Positions 33,279 through 42,236 of a stretch of 64,000 nucleotides of DNA are shown piece after piece. Position 1 is the stretch's first letter. The number at the start of each line of letters is the position of its first letter. The position numbers and the translations under genes are program-made. This stretch comes from Bacteroidia bacterium. Its GTDB lineage: Bacteria > Bacteroidota > Bacteroidia > Bacteroidales > Paludibacteraceae. The DNA is taken from contig JAGKVE010000001.1 in the NCBI GenBank assembly GCA_021152555.1, positions 31,304 to 95,303 of the forward strand, written 5' to 3'. The notes below the pieces were generated by a model. The model had not been told where the DNA came from. It saw nothing but the letters and a program-made list of their open reading frames with translations, and made no database searches.

Positions 33279-34512
33279 AGAAGCAGTCATATTAGCCGGA
33301 GGTTTCGGCACACGTCTGAGCCATGTAGTCAGCAATGTCCCCAAACCCATGGCACCGGTCTTCGGCAAGCCGTTTCTCAGTTATGTCATAGACCGCCTTA
33401 TCAATTCCGGCATACGCCGTATTGTACTTGCAACCGGCTACAAGCATGAGGTGATAGAAAACTGGTTCGGTGCAAACTATAACGGCGCAGAGATTATATA
33501 TTCGAGAGAAGAGACGCCGCTTCTTACCGGCGGAGCCATAGTACAAGCGGCGCACCTACTGCATTCAGAGGACTTCGTTGTGCTCAATGGCGACACCCTT
33601 TTCAATATTGATTTTCAGAAACTATATGATTTTCATTCGGCTCACCATGCACATCTGAGCATCGCCTTACGCCGTGTAGAGGACACCGCCCGGTATGGTT
33701 CCGTCAATGCAGTTAACGGACGAATCACAGCATTTCAAGAAAAATCGGAAAGCAAAGGAGCCGGAGACATCAACGGCGGTATCTATGTCATTAACCGCGA
33801 GTGGCTGCTGAAACAGAATGTGCCGGTGGCTTTCTCATTTGAGAAAGAACTGATGCAGCCATTAGCCGGCTCGGACGGGTTCTACGGGCTCAGTTTCAGC
33901 GATTATTTCATTGATATAGGTATTCCCGATGACTATTGGCGCGCGCAGCGGGAATTCGGGACCTTGTTCTGCCATGACGAATTCCTTTTCTTAGACAGGG
34001 ACGGTGTTTTAAATAAACATCTGCCGGGGGATTATGTACGTAATTGGGATATGTGGGAGTGGCTTCCTGACGTGTTGCCATCCTTGGCAGAACTTGCAAA
34101 ACGCTACAAACGCATCTTCATCATCAGCAACCAGCAGGGAGTCGGCAAAGGCCTGATGACCCAATCCGATCTGGACTCCATACACGGACGGATGTTAGCT
34201 GATATCGAAAACGCCGGAGGACGTATTGACGGCGTTTATACATGCACAGACTTAGAAAACATGCATAGCCCCGACCGCAAACCGGCTATCGGAATGGCGC
34301 TACAGGCACAACGGGACTTCCCTGAGGTGGATTTTAACCGTTCGCTCATGATAGGAGACACCCTGACGGATATGCAGTTTGCTCGAAATGCCAAGATGCG
34401 CGCGGTATTCATATCAAAAAACAATCCCATACCTGAACAGGTACGGGATATTACAGACTTGGCGTTCAGCAACCTTTCTCAGTATTGCTCAAGACAGCAA
34501 GATAATTCTTAA
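33271..34512 (+). CDS. Fused HddC-type heptose-1-phosphate guanylyltransferase and GmhB-type phosphatase
   Basis: Residues 1-230 form a sugar nucleotidyltransferase: EAVILAGGFGTRLSHVVSNVPKPMAPVFGKPF, then VLNGDTLFNIDF and DINGGIYVI. Residues about 235-413 form a HAD histidinol-phosphatase-like enzyme: LFLDRDGVLNKHLPGDYVRNWDMWEW (DxD nucleophile), FIISNQQGVGKGLM, the zinc-loop region with CTDLENMHSPDRKP, and SLMIGDTLTDMQFA. These match HddC and GmhB, normally separate. With gmhA and hddA the GDP-D-glycero-alpha-D-manno-heptose route is complete in three genes. GTG start; convergent overlap of 4 nt with thiL. Confidence 0.88.
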   Translation: MYKEAVILAGGFGTRLSHVVSNVPKPMAPVFGKPFLSYVIDRLINSGIRRIVLATGYKHEVIENWFGANYNGAEIIYSREETPLLTGGAIVQAAHLLHSEDFVVLNGDTLFNIDFQKLYDFHSAHHAHLSIALRRVEDTARYGSVNAVNGRITAFQEKSESKGAGDINGGIYVINREWLLKQNVPVAFSFEKELMQPLAGSDGFYGLSFSDYFIDIGIPDDYWRAQREFGTLFCHDEFLFLDRDGVLNKHLPGDYVRNWDMWEWLPDVLPSLAELAKRYKRIFIISNQQGVGKGLMTQSDLDSIHGRMLADIENAGGRIDGVYTCTDLENMHSPDRKPAIGMALQAQRDFPEVDFNRSLMIGDTLTDMQFARNAKMRAVFISKNNPIPEQVRDITDLAFSNLSQYCSRQQDNS

Positions 34513-35564
34513 TTCTCAAAGGCGTTCCAGCCTTGGGCTTTGAGGGCGAGTTCTTCTCCGTTACGGCCGATGAGATTGAGACCATATTCGGGTTTGGTGA
34601 TATGCCCGATGATATAGAGGTCGTCGATCGGAATCAGTTTCTCATAATCGTCCAGCGAGCATGTAAACAGCAATTCATAGTCTTCACCGCCGTTTAGTGC
34701 GCAAGTGACGATATTGAGGTTCATCTCTTCCGCCAACGCAGCCGCCTGATAATCAATCGGCAACTTGTCTTCATAGATACAGCATCCCACTCCGCTCTGC
34801 GAGCAGATATGCATGAGTTCGGACGAAAGGCCGTCCGATATATCCATCATCGCTGTAGGTTTGACGCCCGCTTTGCGCAACGCCTCAATCATATCGCGCC
34901 GTGCCTCGGGTTTGAGTTGCCGCTCAAGCAGGTACTCGCGTCCTTCGAAAGCCGGCAGCACGTCCGCTTGTGTTGTAGGCGTATTCGGCACACTCTGCAT
35001 ATCCAGCACACGGCGTTCGCGCTCAAGCAACTGCAACCCCATATACGCCGTACCGAGATTGCCGGAGACGCATATCAGGTCATTTATTTTGGCTCCGTTG
35101 CGATAGACGATATCTTTCGCAGCCGCAATTCCGAGACATGTGATGGAGATAGTGAGGCCGGTCATGGACGCGCATGTGTCGCCGCCTACGAGGTCCACGT
35201 TGTATCGCTCGCAGGCAAGGCGGATACCGGCGTACAGTTCTTCTATATCCTCCACAGAGAAACGACGGCTAATCCCCAGCGAGACAGTAATCTGCGTCGG
35301 GGTACCGTTCATCGCGTAGATATCCGAGAAATTGACCACCGCCGCCTTATACCCGAGGTGTTTGAGAGGTACATATTCGAGATTGAAATGAATGCCTTCC
35401 AGCAGCATATCCGTCGTCATCAGCACTTTCTTTGCACCGAAATCCATGACGGCGCAGTCGTCTCCGACGCCCTTACGGGTAGAGGGTTGAACAGGTTTGA
35501 GATCTTTGGTGAGTTGTTTGATAAGTCCGAACTCGCCAAGGGAAGCTATTTCAGTTTTTTGCAT
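34509..35564 (-). CDS. thiL: Thiamine-monophosphate kinase
   Basis: It phosphorylates TMP to thiamine pyrophosphate. Typical segments are GDDCAVMDFGAKKVLMTTDMLLEGIHF (metal-binding Asp residues), NFSDIYAMNGTP, LVGGDTCAS, SGNLGTAYMGL, MDISDGLSSELMHI and NGGEDYELLFT. The 351-residue length is normal. It is a single gene with its own promoter, convergent with the heptose fusion gene. Confidence 0.95.
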   Translation of the reverse strand: MQKTEIASLGEFGLIKQLTKDLKPVQPSTRKGVGDDCAVMDFGAKKVLMTTDMLLEGIHFNLEYVPLKHLGYKAAVVNFSDIYAMNGTPTQITVSLGISRRFSVEDIEELYAGIRLACERYNVDLVGGDTCASMTGLTISITCLGIAAAKDIVYRNGAKINDLICVSGNLGTAYMGLQLLERERRVLDMQSVPNTPTTQADVLPAFEGREYLLERQLKPEARRDMIEALRKAGVKPTAMMDISDGLSSELMHICSQSGVGCCIYEDKLPIDYQAAALAEEMNLNIVTCALNGGEDYELLFTCSLDDYEKLIPIDDLYIIGHITKPEYGLNLIGRNGEELALKAQGWNAFEN

Positions 35565-35584
35565 AATCCAACAATTTCAGCGTG

Positions 35585-35592
35585 CAAAGGTA
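35585..35592 (-). promoter_or_regulatory. -7 box of the thiL promoter
   Basis: TACCTTTG on the minus strand, about 20 nt before the thiL ATG. No clear TTTG is found at the -33 position, which falls near an AAAAATT tract (35603-35632). Confidence 0.45.
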
Positions 35593-35602
35593 CAAAGATT
35601 AA

Positions 35603-35632
35603 TTGAAAATTAAAAATTAAAAATTAAAAATT
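35603..35632. repeat. TTAAAAA heptamer tract upstream of thiL
   Basis: Four AT-only heptamers, the same unit as after the porin gene. This tract lies in a promoter region rather than at a stop codon. Confidence 0.75.
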
Positions 35633-35673
35633 CACAAAAAAGACTCTCTTTTTCACAAATAATGCATACGCGC

Positions 35674-35704
35674 TTGCGTATATGAAAAAAAAATAGTACT
35701 TTTG
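35674..35704 (+). promoter_or_regulatory. Promoter of thrS
   Basis: TTGCGTATAT at 35674, an A-tract, and TACTTTTG at 35697-35704. It has the same layout as the promoters at 4653 and 59906. The leader of about 70 nt contains no T-box-like structure that I can see. Confidence 0.7.
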
Positions 35705-35776
35705 TAGCCGAAATTGGGCAAAAGGGCAGTTGTTCGCCCCGCGCCGTAAACATTTGTAGGTTTATAAAATAACAGT

Positions 35777-37720
35777 ATGATTAAAATTACCTTTCCGGAT
35801 GGAAGCATCCGAGAGTATGAAAACGGCGTGACGCCGTTGCAAATCGCTGAGAGTATCAGCAGTCGTTTGGCGCAAGACATTCTTTGCGCAAGTATCAATG
35901 ATCAGATCGTAGAACTCAATTACCCTATCGAGTCTGATGCATCAATCAAGTTGCATAAATGGGAGGACGCGGAGGCAAAGCACGCTTTCTGGCATACCTC
36001 TTCGCACCTTATGGCAGAAGCATTGCAGGAATTGTATCCGGGCATCCAGTTCGGTATCGGTCCTGCTATTGAGAATGGGTTCTATTACGACGTCATGCCT
36101 CCCGAGGGCGTTGTTATCAAAGACACTGACTTCCCTGCTATCGAGGCAAAGATGCTGGAACTCCGCGCCAAGAAAGAGCAACTTGTCAAGACATCGGTTT
36201 CCAAAGCCGACGCGCTCAAAGCCTTCGGCGACAAAGGGCAGACGTATAAATGCGAACTCATCTCCGAGTTGGAAGACGGGCATATCACCACTTATACACA
36301 AGGCAATTTCACAGACCTTTGTAAGGGTCCGCACTTGCTGAGCACAGAGCCGATCAAGGCAGTCAAGGTGCTGAGCTGCTCTGCTGCCTACTGGCGCGGC
36401 GATGAGAAACGTCCGATGATGACCCGTATATACGGTATCTCGTTCCCGAAAAAAGCCCTGCTTGACGAATACCTCGCCCTGCTTGAGGAAGCCAAGAAAC
36501 GTGACCACCGCAAGATCGGCAAGGAACTGGAGTTGTTCATGTTCAGCGACATGGTAGGCAAAGGTCTGCCTATCTGGCTGCCGAAAGGGACCGCTCTCCG
36601 TCTGCGCCTGGAGGACTTCTTGAAGAAAATCCAAAAACGTTATGGTTACCAACAGGTCATCACGCCGCATATCGGTTCCAAACAGTTGTATATGACTTCG
36701 GGTCACTGGGATCACTATGGCAAGGACTCGTTCCAACCGATCACTACGCCGGAAGAAGGCGAGGTATATCTGCTCAAGCCGATGAACTGCCCTCACCACT
36801 GCGCAATTTACAAAAACAGCCCGCGTAGTTACAAAGACCTGCCTTTCCGTTGCGCTGAGTTCGGTACCGTTTACCGTTACGAGCAATCGGGTGAGTTGCA
36901 CGGTCTAACGCGCGTGCGTTCATTCACACAGGACGACGCCCATATCTTCTGCCGCCCCGACCAGGTAAAGCAAGAGTTCATCCGCGTGATGGAGATTATC
37001 AATATCATTTTCAAGGCACTCAATTTTGACAACTACGAAGCACAGATTTCCCTCCGAGACCCGAACAACCACGAGAAATACGTTGGTTCGGACGAGATCT
37101 GGGAGCACGCAGAGAACGCTATCCGCGAGGCATGCAAGGAGATGAACCTGCCGGCAACGGAGGTGGAAGGCGAGGCTGCTTTCTACGGTCCGAAGTTGGA
37201 CTTCATGGTCAAGGATGCTCTCGGTCGTCGTTGGCAACTCGGTACCATCCAAGTGGATTACAACCTGCCGGAGCGCTTTGAGTTGGAATATACGGGCGAG
37301 GATAACCAGAAACACCGTCCGGTAATGATCCACCGTGCGCCGTTCGGCTCGATGGAACGCTTCGTAGCCGTGCTGATTGAGCATACGGCAGGCAAGTTCC
37401 CGTTGTGGCTCACGCCGGACCAGGCTGTAGTCCTGCCTATCTCCGAGAAGAGCAACGAGTACGCATGGAAAGTGAAAGAGATTCTTGAGCAACAGGATGT
37501 ACGTGTCATCGTAGATGACCGTAATGAGAAACTCGGCCGCAAGATTCGCGACAACGAGCTCAAGCGTATTCCGTACATGCTGATTGTAGGCGAGAAAGAA
37601 GCCGAGCAAGGACTTGTCTCCGTCCGTCAGCAAGGCGCCGAGGAGAAAGGCCAGATGACTATTCAGGAGTTCGCAGATTTCATCAACGACACAGTTAAAA
37701 AGCAAATGAGCGCCTACTAA
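35777..37720 (+). CDS. thrS: Threonyl-tRNA synthetase
   Basis: Full-length class II synthetase (647 residues). The TGS domain is at the N-terminus ([27 protein letters not shown]). The editing domain has [11 protein letters not shown] and CKGPHL. The catalytic core has [46 protein letters not shown] and the motif 3 region [15 protein letters not shown]. The anticodon-binding domain begins near [13 protein letters not shown]. No repeat insertion is seen. Confidence 0.97.
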   Translation: MIKITFPDGSIREYENGVTPLQIAESISSRLAQDILCASINDQIVELNYPIESDASIKLHKWEDAEAKHAFWHTSSHLMAEALQELYPGIQFGIGPAIENGFYYDVMPPEGVVIKDTDFPAIEAKMLELRAKKEQLVKTSVSKADALKAFGDKGQTYKCELISELEDGHITTYTQGNFTDLCKGPHLLSTEPIKAVKVLSCSAAYWRGDEKRPMMTRIYGISFPKKALLDEYLALLEEAKKRDHRKIGKELELFMFSDMVGKGLPIWLPKGTALRLRLEDFLKKIQKRYGYQQVITPHIGSKQLYMTSGHWDHYGKDSFQPITTPEEGEVYLLKPMNCPHHCAIYKNSPRSYKDLPFRCAEFGTVYRYEQSGELHGLTRVRSFTQDDAHIFCRPDQVKQEFIRVMEIINIIFKALNFDNYEAQISLRDPNNHEKYVGSDEIWEHAENAIREACKEMNLPATEVEGEAAFYGPKLDFMVKDALGRRWQLGTIQVDYNLPERFELEYTGEDNQKHRPVMIHRAPFGSMERFVAVLIEHTAGKFPLWLTPDQAVVLPISEKSNEYAWKVKEILEQQDVRVIVDDRNEKLGRKIRDNELKRIPYMLIVGEKEAEQGLVSVRQQGAEEKGQMTIQEFADFINDTVKKQMSAY

Positions 37721-37757
37721 GCGCTCATTTGCCCCATCGAAAACACACTTCCTTTCC

Positions 37758-40700
37758 ATGATAGACAATAAACTCGTCATTGACAAGAAGAACGATTCGC
37801 ACTATCTGATTAAACTGTTTATTGATTATACGCAGGATTTGTCGGATACGGACGAGGATTTCGACCGCTCTGTCTATAGTTCCAAAAGCGACAAGGAGAT
37901 ACTTTCGCAGCTGGCATCAGCGGAATTCGACGGAGAATTAAAAAGTTCCTCCGCTGATGCTGTCGGTCCGGATAACGAGCTCATCTACTCCACCGAATTG
38001 ACCTATGGTTTTCCAAAAGAAAACAAAAAGACTTGTCTCTATAATCCGCAGGGAAAAGGGAAAATAGTGAAATGGCCTATCCTTCTGAGCGCGGAAAAAG
38101 GAGAAGCCGTATGGGATGTGGAGTTATTTGTCTATTATCGTGACCCGGTGGGGAACATCCATAAACTTCACCCCACCCCGTCCTCTGTCTCCGTATTCCT
38201 CCCCCGTGTTATTGACGAGTATGGAAGGCTCGATGTCAGCATATCTTATGAGGACGGGAGGGTAATGCCTTGCGGGCGGTATTACGCCGTTCTCCGGCTC
38301 CGCAAAGAGGATGGTTCTTTTATAAGCCAACCGGTGATGAATATTATCAATATTGTACCGGCAAAAACCTCTCTTGAAAATATATCCTCTGATCTGGTGG
38401 GGCTGGATGAGGTGTATCTCCAGATGAAAGCGCTTGCAAAACAGAAGATATTCAACGAGAACCGTCAGGCGATGAATCTGGCGCCGATGCCTATCAATCT
38501 GAATGCCGCCGTCATTGGCGAGAAGGGAACCGGCAAGACCTCTTTTGCGCACGTTCTGTATGATTTTTACGTACAGAACGGCTTTATCACCAACGGTGAT
38601 TTGCATATCGTCGATGCCGCCAAATGGGGAGGACACATGCCTGATGAGACAGGCAACATGAGTTATGATTTTTCCTCCGCGAAAAACGGGATGCTGTATA
38701 TAGAGAATGCCGGAGCAATGATAGCAGCATCTGACATGCGCGGAAACAAAGAAGCCATTGTTCAGACATTGGTGCATAATATGCGCACAGGGGAAGACCA
38801 GGTGTCTGTTGTTCTGGCGGATACACCCGAGAAAATATCACAACTGCTGGTTACTGCCGGCTTAGGCTCGCTGATTGGGCAGATTTACCACCTTCCCACG
38901 CTGAATATGCAGCAGATAATGGAGGTGGCGGAACGTGAATGTAAGGCGCGCGGTTTTGTGCTTACGCCAGAGGCGAGAAACGCGATGGAGATGGCACTCT
39001 CCGTCCAACCGGACGCCTCCACCAACGATGTCATCCGGCTCATTGACACCACGATTGCCAACATGTCAGTACGCGTAGTCAACAGCGCGCAGGATACGCT
39101 ATTCCAGGACCCCGTCATACTAAGCGAAATCAAAGCGGAAGATGTCCCGCAGATACAAATCGGGCATTATGACCAATCCGTTAGCAAACTCAACAAGTTG
39201 GTAGGGCTCAAGAACCTGAAATACAGCATCGAATCGCATCTTAATCTGGTTCGTTTCGCGCAACTGCGAAGCCGCAGCGGTTTGCAGGCTGCCATGCCTC
39301 CGATGCATATGATTTTCACCGGCAATCCGGGAACAGGAAAAACAACTGTTGCCAATCTGCTCGGGGAGATTTACGCCTCATTAGGCATATTGAAAACCGG
39401 CAAGGTGATTATGGCGGACCGCAAAAAACTGGTGGGACAATATATCGGAGATACCGAGGAGAACACCAAACGGATTTTGCAGCAGGCGCATGGTAATATC
39501 CTATTTATTGATGAGGCATACACGCTTGTCGGAGCCCCGGATGACAAAAAGGATTTCGGGCCCAAAGTGCTGGACTGCCTGTTGGAAGAACTGAGTAAGG
39601 AGAATACCGACATGATTATTATCATGGCGGGGTATCCCGATGAGATGGAGACCATGCTCCAAGCCAACAAGGGTCTGCGGTCGCGTTTCCCATATACCTT
39701 CCATTTCGAGGACTATTCGGAGGACGAACTGATAGAGATTGCCGTCCGTACGGCGCAACAGAGCGGATACGCTTTCTCCGAGCAGGCACTGATACGGTTG
39801 AGGGCGCTCATCCGCAAGGAGATGAAACGCACCGCCGGACGCGAGCAGAAGCATTTCGGCAACGCCCGTTTCATCACCCGTCTTATCTCCGCGCAAATCA
39901 TCCCTAACATGAGCCGGCGCGTTCTCTCTTCCGGCAGTCAGGAAGCCTCCGCACAATTCCTGTCGTGTATCGAGGCTGTGGATATTCCATCCTCCGCCAC
40001 CAGCGACGGTTATGCGATTGACGAGACGCTCGTGGCGCATGCCTTGAAGCAGTTGGACGGACTGATTGGTTTGGACGACGTCAAACAGACCTTGCATAAC
40101 CTTGTTTCTCTTGCCCGCTCAAGGCAGCAGAACGGCGAGGACCTGATGGAGACTATACCGCTGCAATGGACTTTTACCGGCAGTACCGGTACAGGCAAAA
40201 GCTCCGTAGCGCATGTGTTGGCGCAACTGCTCCATGCATTCCATATCATCAGTTCCGACCGCATGACGCAACTGCGTCTTCCGGTTCCGCAAGGAGGGTC
40301 ATGGGTTTCCTACGAGCTGGATAGCATTATGCGCAACGCGATGAAACAATCCGGTCAGGGACTGCTCTTCATCGACCTTGACGATGTGGCCAACAGCCAT
40401 ATGGATATCCAGTGGCTGCGTTGCAAGCTGACCTCACTCACGGCGGAGATGCCCGGTTCATACGCTTTCGTCATTGCGGTTGAAGACAAGAAGTCCGCAC
40501 GCCAGCCGATAGACATGCCTATCAGCACATCGGTCATCCATTTCCCCGATTATACAGAGCAGGAACTGATGAGCATTCTCAAAGAGCAACTCGGCGCACA
40601 GGATTACCGACTGAGCGCCGAAGCGGAAACGGAACTGACGACGCATATCCGGTCGCTGTGCGACAACCGCGATTGCGGCTTTGCCAACGCCAGAACGATA

Positions 40701-40850
40701 CAGCATATATGCACCGCCGTCACCAGCGTTGCCGAACTGAGAATAACACAGCATCATACGCCTGACACTCCGAAACAGATAACCAAAGCGGATGTACAAT
40801 CATTCCGCTGGAATCCGATACAAACCAACAGAGTCGGTTTCGGCTCATAA
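37758..40850 (+). CDS. Large protein with three AAA+ (CbbX/SpoVK/EccA-like) modules
   Basis: The 1030-residue protein has a beta-rich N-terminal region (about 1-205) without a family I recognise. P-loop 1 is GEKGTGKT (254-261), but its Walker B position reads MLYIENAG (E316-N317) instead of DE. P-loop 2 is GNPGTGKT (522-529) with canonical LFIDEAY (D585-E586) and CbbX-type AGYPDEM and GLRSRFPYTFHFEDY. P-loop 3 is GSTGTGKS (808-815) with LLFIDLDD. So only the middle module looks fully catalytic. Such ATPases remodel protein complexes (Rubisco activase, type VII secretion EccA). Start 37 bp after thrS; the next gene is 21 bp downstream. Confidence 0.85.
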   Translation: MIDNKLVIDKKNDSHYLIKLFIDYTQDLSDTDEDFDRSVYSSKSDKEILSQLASAEFDGELKSSSADAVGPDNELIYSTELTYGFPKENKKTCLYNPQGKGKIVKWPILLSAEKGEAVWDVELFVYYRDPVGNIHKLHPTPSSVSVFLPRVIDEYGRLDVSISYEDGRVMPCGRYYAVLRLRKEDGSFISQPVMNIINIVPAKTSLENISSDLVGLDEVYLQMKALAKQKIFNENRQAMNLAPMPINLNAAVIGEKGTGKTSFAHVLYDFYVQNGFITNGDLHIVDAAKWGGHMPDETGNMSYDFSSAKNGMLYIENAGAMIAASDMRGNKEAIVQTLVHNMRTGEDQVSVVLADTPEKISQLLVTAGLGSLIGQIYHLPTLNMQQIMEVAERECKARGFVLTPEARNAMEMALSVQPDASTNDVIRLIDTTIANMSVRVVNSAQDTLFQDPVILSEIKAEDVPQIQIGHYDQSVSKLNKLVGLKNLKYSIESHLNLVRFAQLRSRSGLQAAMPPMHMIFTGNPGTGKTTVANLLGEIYASLGILKTGKVIMADRKKLVGQYIGDTEENTKRILQQAHGNILFIDEAYTLVGAPDDKKDFGPKVLDCLLEELSKENTDMIIIMAGYPDEMETMLQANKGLRSRFPYTFHFEDYSEDELIEIAVRTAQQSGYAFSEQALIRLRALIRKEMKRTAGREQKHFGNARFITRLISAQIIPNMSRRVLSSGSQEASAQFLSCIEAVDIPSSATSDGYAIDETLVAHALKQLDGLIGLDDVKQTLHNLVSLARSRQQNGEDLMETIPLQWTFTGSTGTGKSSVAHVLAQLLHAFHIISSDRMTQLRLPVPQGGSWVSYELDSIMRNAMKQSGQGLLFIDLDDVANSHMDIQWLRCKLTSLTAEMPGSYAFVIAVEDKKSARQPIDMPISTSVIHFPDYTEQELMSILKEQLGAQDYRLSAEAETELTTHIRSLCDNRDCGFANARTIQHICTAVTSVAELRITQHHTPDTPKQITKADVQSFRWNPIQTNRVGFGS

Positions 40851-40871
40851 CGTGCATAAAGCCCCTACCGT

Positions 40872-41378
40872 ATGGAACGCAGAAAAATACGCATTCTCTT
40901 TGTCTGCCATGGCAACATATGCCGTTCGCCGATGGCGGAATATATATTCAAACATCTCAGCCGCGAGGCGGGAGTGGAAGACCGCTTTGAGGTGGCTTCT
41001 GCCGGCGTTTCCGATGAAGAAGAAGGCAATGACATCTACCCGCCTGCGAGGTTCAAACTCAAAGAACACCATATCCCGTACGGCAAGCATACCGCCCATC
41101 AACTGACACGCGAGGAATATAAATACTACGACCATGTCATCTGCGCCGATTACGACAATCTGACCTATCTTCCCTCCATCGCGCACATCAATTATGACGA
41201 CATAATGGACTTTTACGCCCCTGACGACAAACCGTCGCTCATGATGCAGTGGGCAGGCGAACAACGCGATGTTGCCGACCCATGGTACACACGCAATTTT
41301 GAAGAAGCGTATCAGGATATCTACACCGCCTGCAAAGCGATACTTGATTCTTATATCAAACATTTTGAATATGAATGA
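40872..41378 (+). CDS. Low-molecular-weight protein tyrosine phosphatase
   Basis: The catalytic loop C-x5-R-S is complete: VCHGNICRSP with Cys12, Arg18 and Ser19. The general-acid loop DPWYTRNFEEAY is near the C-terminus. The 168-residue length is normal. In Bacteroidota such enzymes often act on tyrosine kinases of capsule export, but no such kinase is near. Here it lies between a triple AAA+ protein and a membrane protein and overlaps the latter by 8 nt, suggesting a signalling or regulatory unit. Confidence 0.93.
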   Translation: MERRKIRILFVCHGNICRSPMAEYIFKHLSREAGVEDRFEVASAGVSDEEEGNDIYPPARFKLKEHHIPYGKHTAHQLTREEYKYYDHVICADYDNLTYLPSIAHINYDDIMDFYAPDDKPSLMMQWAGEQRDVADPWYTRNFEEAYQDIYTACKAILDSYIKHFEYE

Positions 41379-42150
41379 ATTAAAACAAGGCACGGAGATT
41401 GGAGACTATGTTGTTCTCTACCCGATAACCAATAAAGAATATACGCAGACATACTGCGTTGCGGACAAGAACAACTGGGGATTGATTAAAAAGGAAGAAG
41501 GATATATCGTGCTGGTTGTTTGCTATGTGTTCAACTGTTTGCGCAAGGTTTCCTTATTCCAATGGATTCGAGATACTAACAGATGTATCTGCGGCCGCTT
41601 CGGAAAAAACGCCGAGAAGTCCTTCTTCGGAGGACATCATTTCCCGGAGTTGTGGGTGGTTTGCAATATGCTTTGCGGAATTATCATGTATATTCTACTA
41701 TTGTATGTCCCAGTTCCGCGTGTAATTGGGTGGATATTCGTCGTCCTCGCCATCTTACGGGCATTCGAGATAATGGTTTATCATGTGAATGTGCTTCTGT
41801 TCGACCCGCTTACCGCCCATAGCAAAGGACAAGAATATGCCATCAAATCACCTACGCGCATGCTCGTTTTGTTGCTTTGCAACATGTTCGAGTACGTGCT
41901 GTGTTTCAGTATCGTGTATCTGTTCTGCGTAGAGGGTATGAATACCTCCTTTTGGCAGTCGTTTACGATGAGTATCTCTGCGTTCCTGAATATAGATGCG
42001 CCCAGCGCGACTCAAAACCTGCTGTCCAACACATGGGTCGCTGTTGCACGCATAGAATCCATCCTTGGCGTATTCATGAACCTCATCTGTATCGCGCGGT
42101 TCATCAATGCGCTGCCCGGGGTTGATACAATGAATTCGAAGAAAGCATAA
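41371..42150 (+). CDS. Channel-like membrane protein with kinase-N-lobe-like N-terminus
   Basis: The ATG at 41371 overlaps the phosphatase stop and gives 259 residues. Residues 1-45 (LKQGTEIGDYVVLYPITNKEYTQTYCVADKNNWGLIKKEEG) resemble the start of a protein-kinase N-lobe, with the Lys-rich beta-3-like strand but no visible catalytic loop. Four hydrophobic helices follow. The last two flank FWQSFTMSISAFLNIDAPS, and the final helix IESILGVFMNLICIARFINAL looks like the inner helix of two-pore-helix ion channels. The usual T-x-G-Y-G filter is absent. It could be a ligand-gated pore, a degenerate channel, or an unrelated fold. Confidence 0.7.
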   Translation: MNELKQGTEIGDYVVLYPITNKEYTQTYCVADKNNWGLIKKEEGYIVLVVCYVFNCLRKVSLFQWIRDTNRCICGRFGKNAEKSFFGGHHFPELWVVCNMLCGIIMYILLLYVPVPRVIGWIFVVLAILRAFEIMVYHVNVLLFDPLTAHSKGQEYAIKSPTRMLVLLLCNMFEYVLCFSIVYLFCVEGMNTSFWQSFTMSISAFLNIDAPSATQNLLSNTWVAVARIESILGVFMNLICIARFINALPGVDTMNSKKA

Positions 42151-42236
42151 AGCATGAGAGAGGAGAACTCATTTAACTATGGATTAACCGACAGCAGAAT
42201 AAATGAGAATTATATAATTTAATTATTATTATCAGT

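Noticed and set aside
35942..37786. Two long minus-strand frames (319 and 288 codons) across thrS
   Set aside because: Both are shadows of thrS, which is conserved throughout; the frames have no domain or upstream signal.
40872..42150. Capsule tyrosine-kinase/phosphatase (Wzc/Wzb) unit
   Set aside because: The phosphatase fits, but there is no Wzz/BY-kinase or Wza-like exporter; the next protein lacks Walker motifs and a tyrosine cluster.
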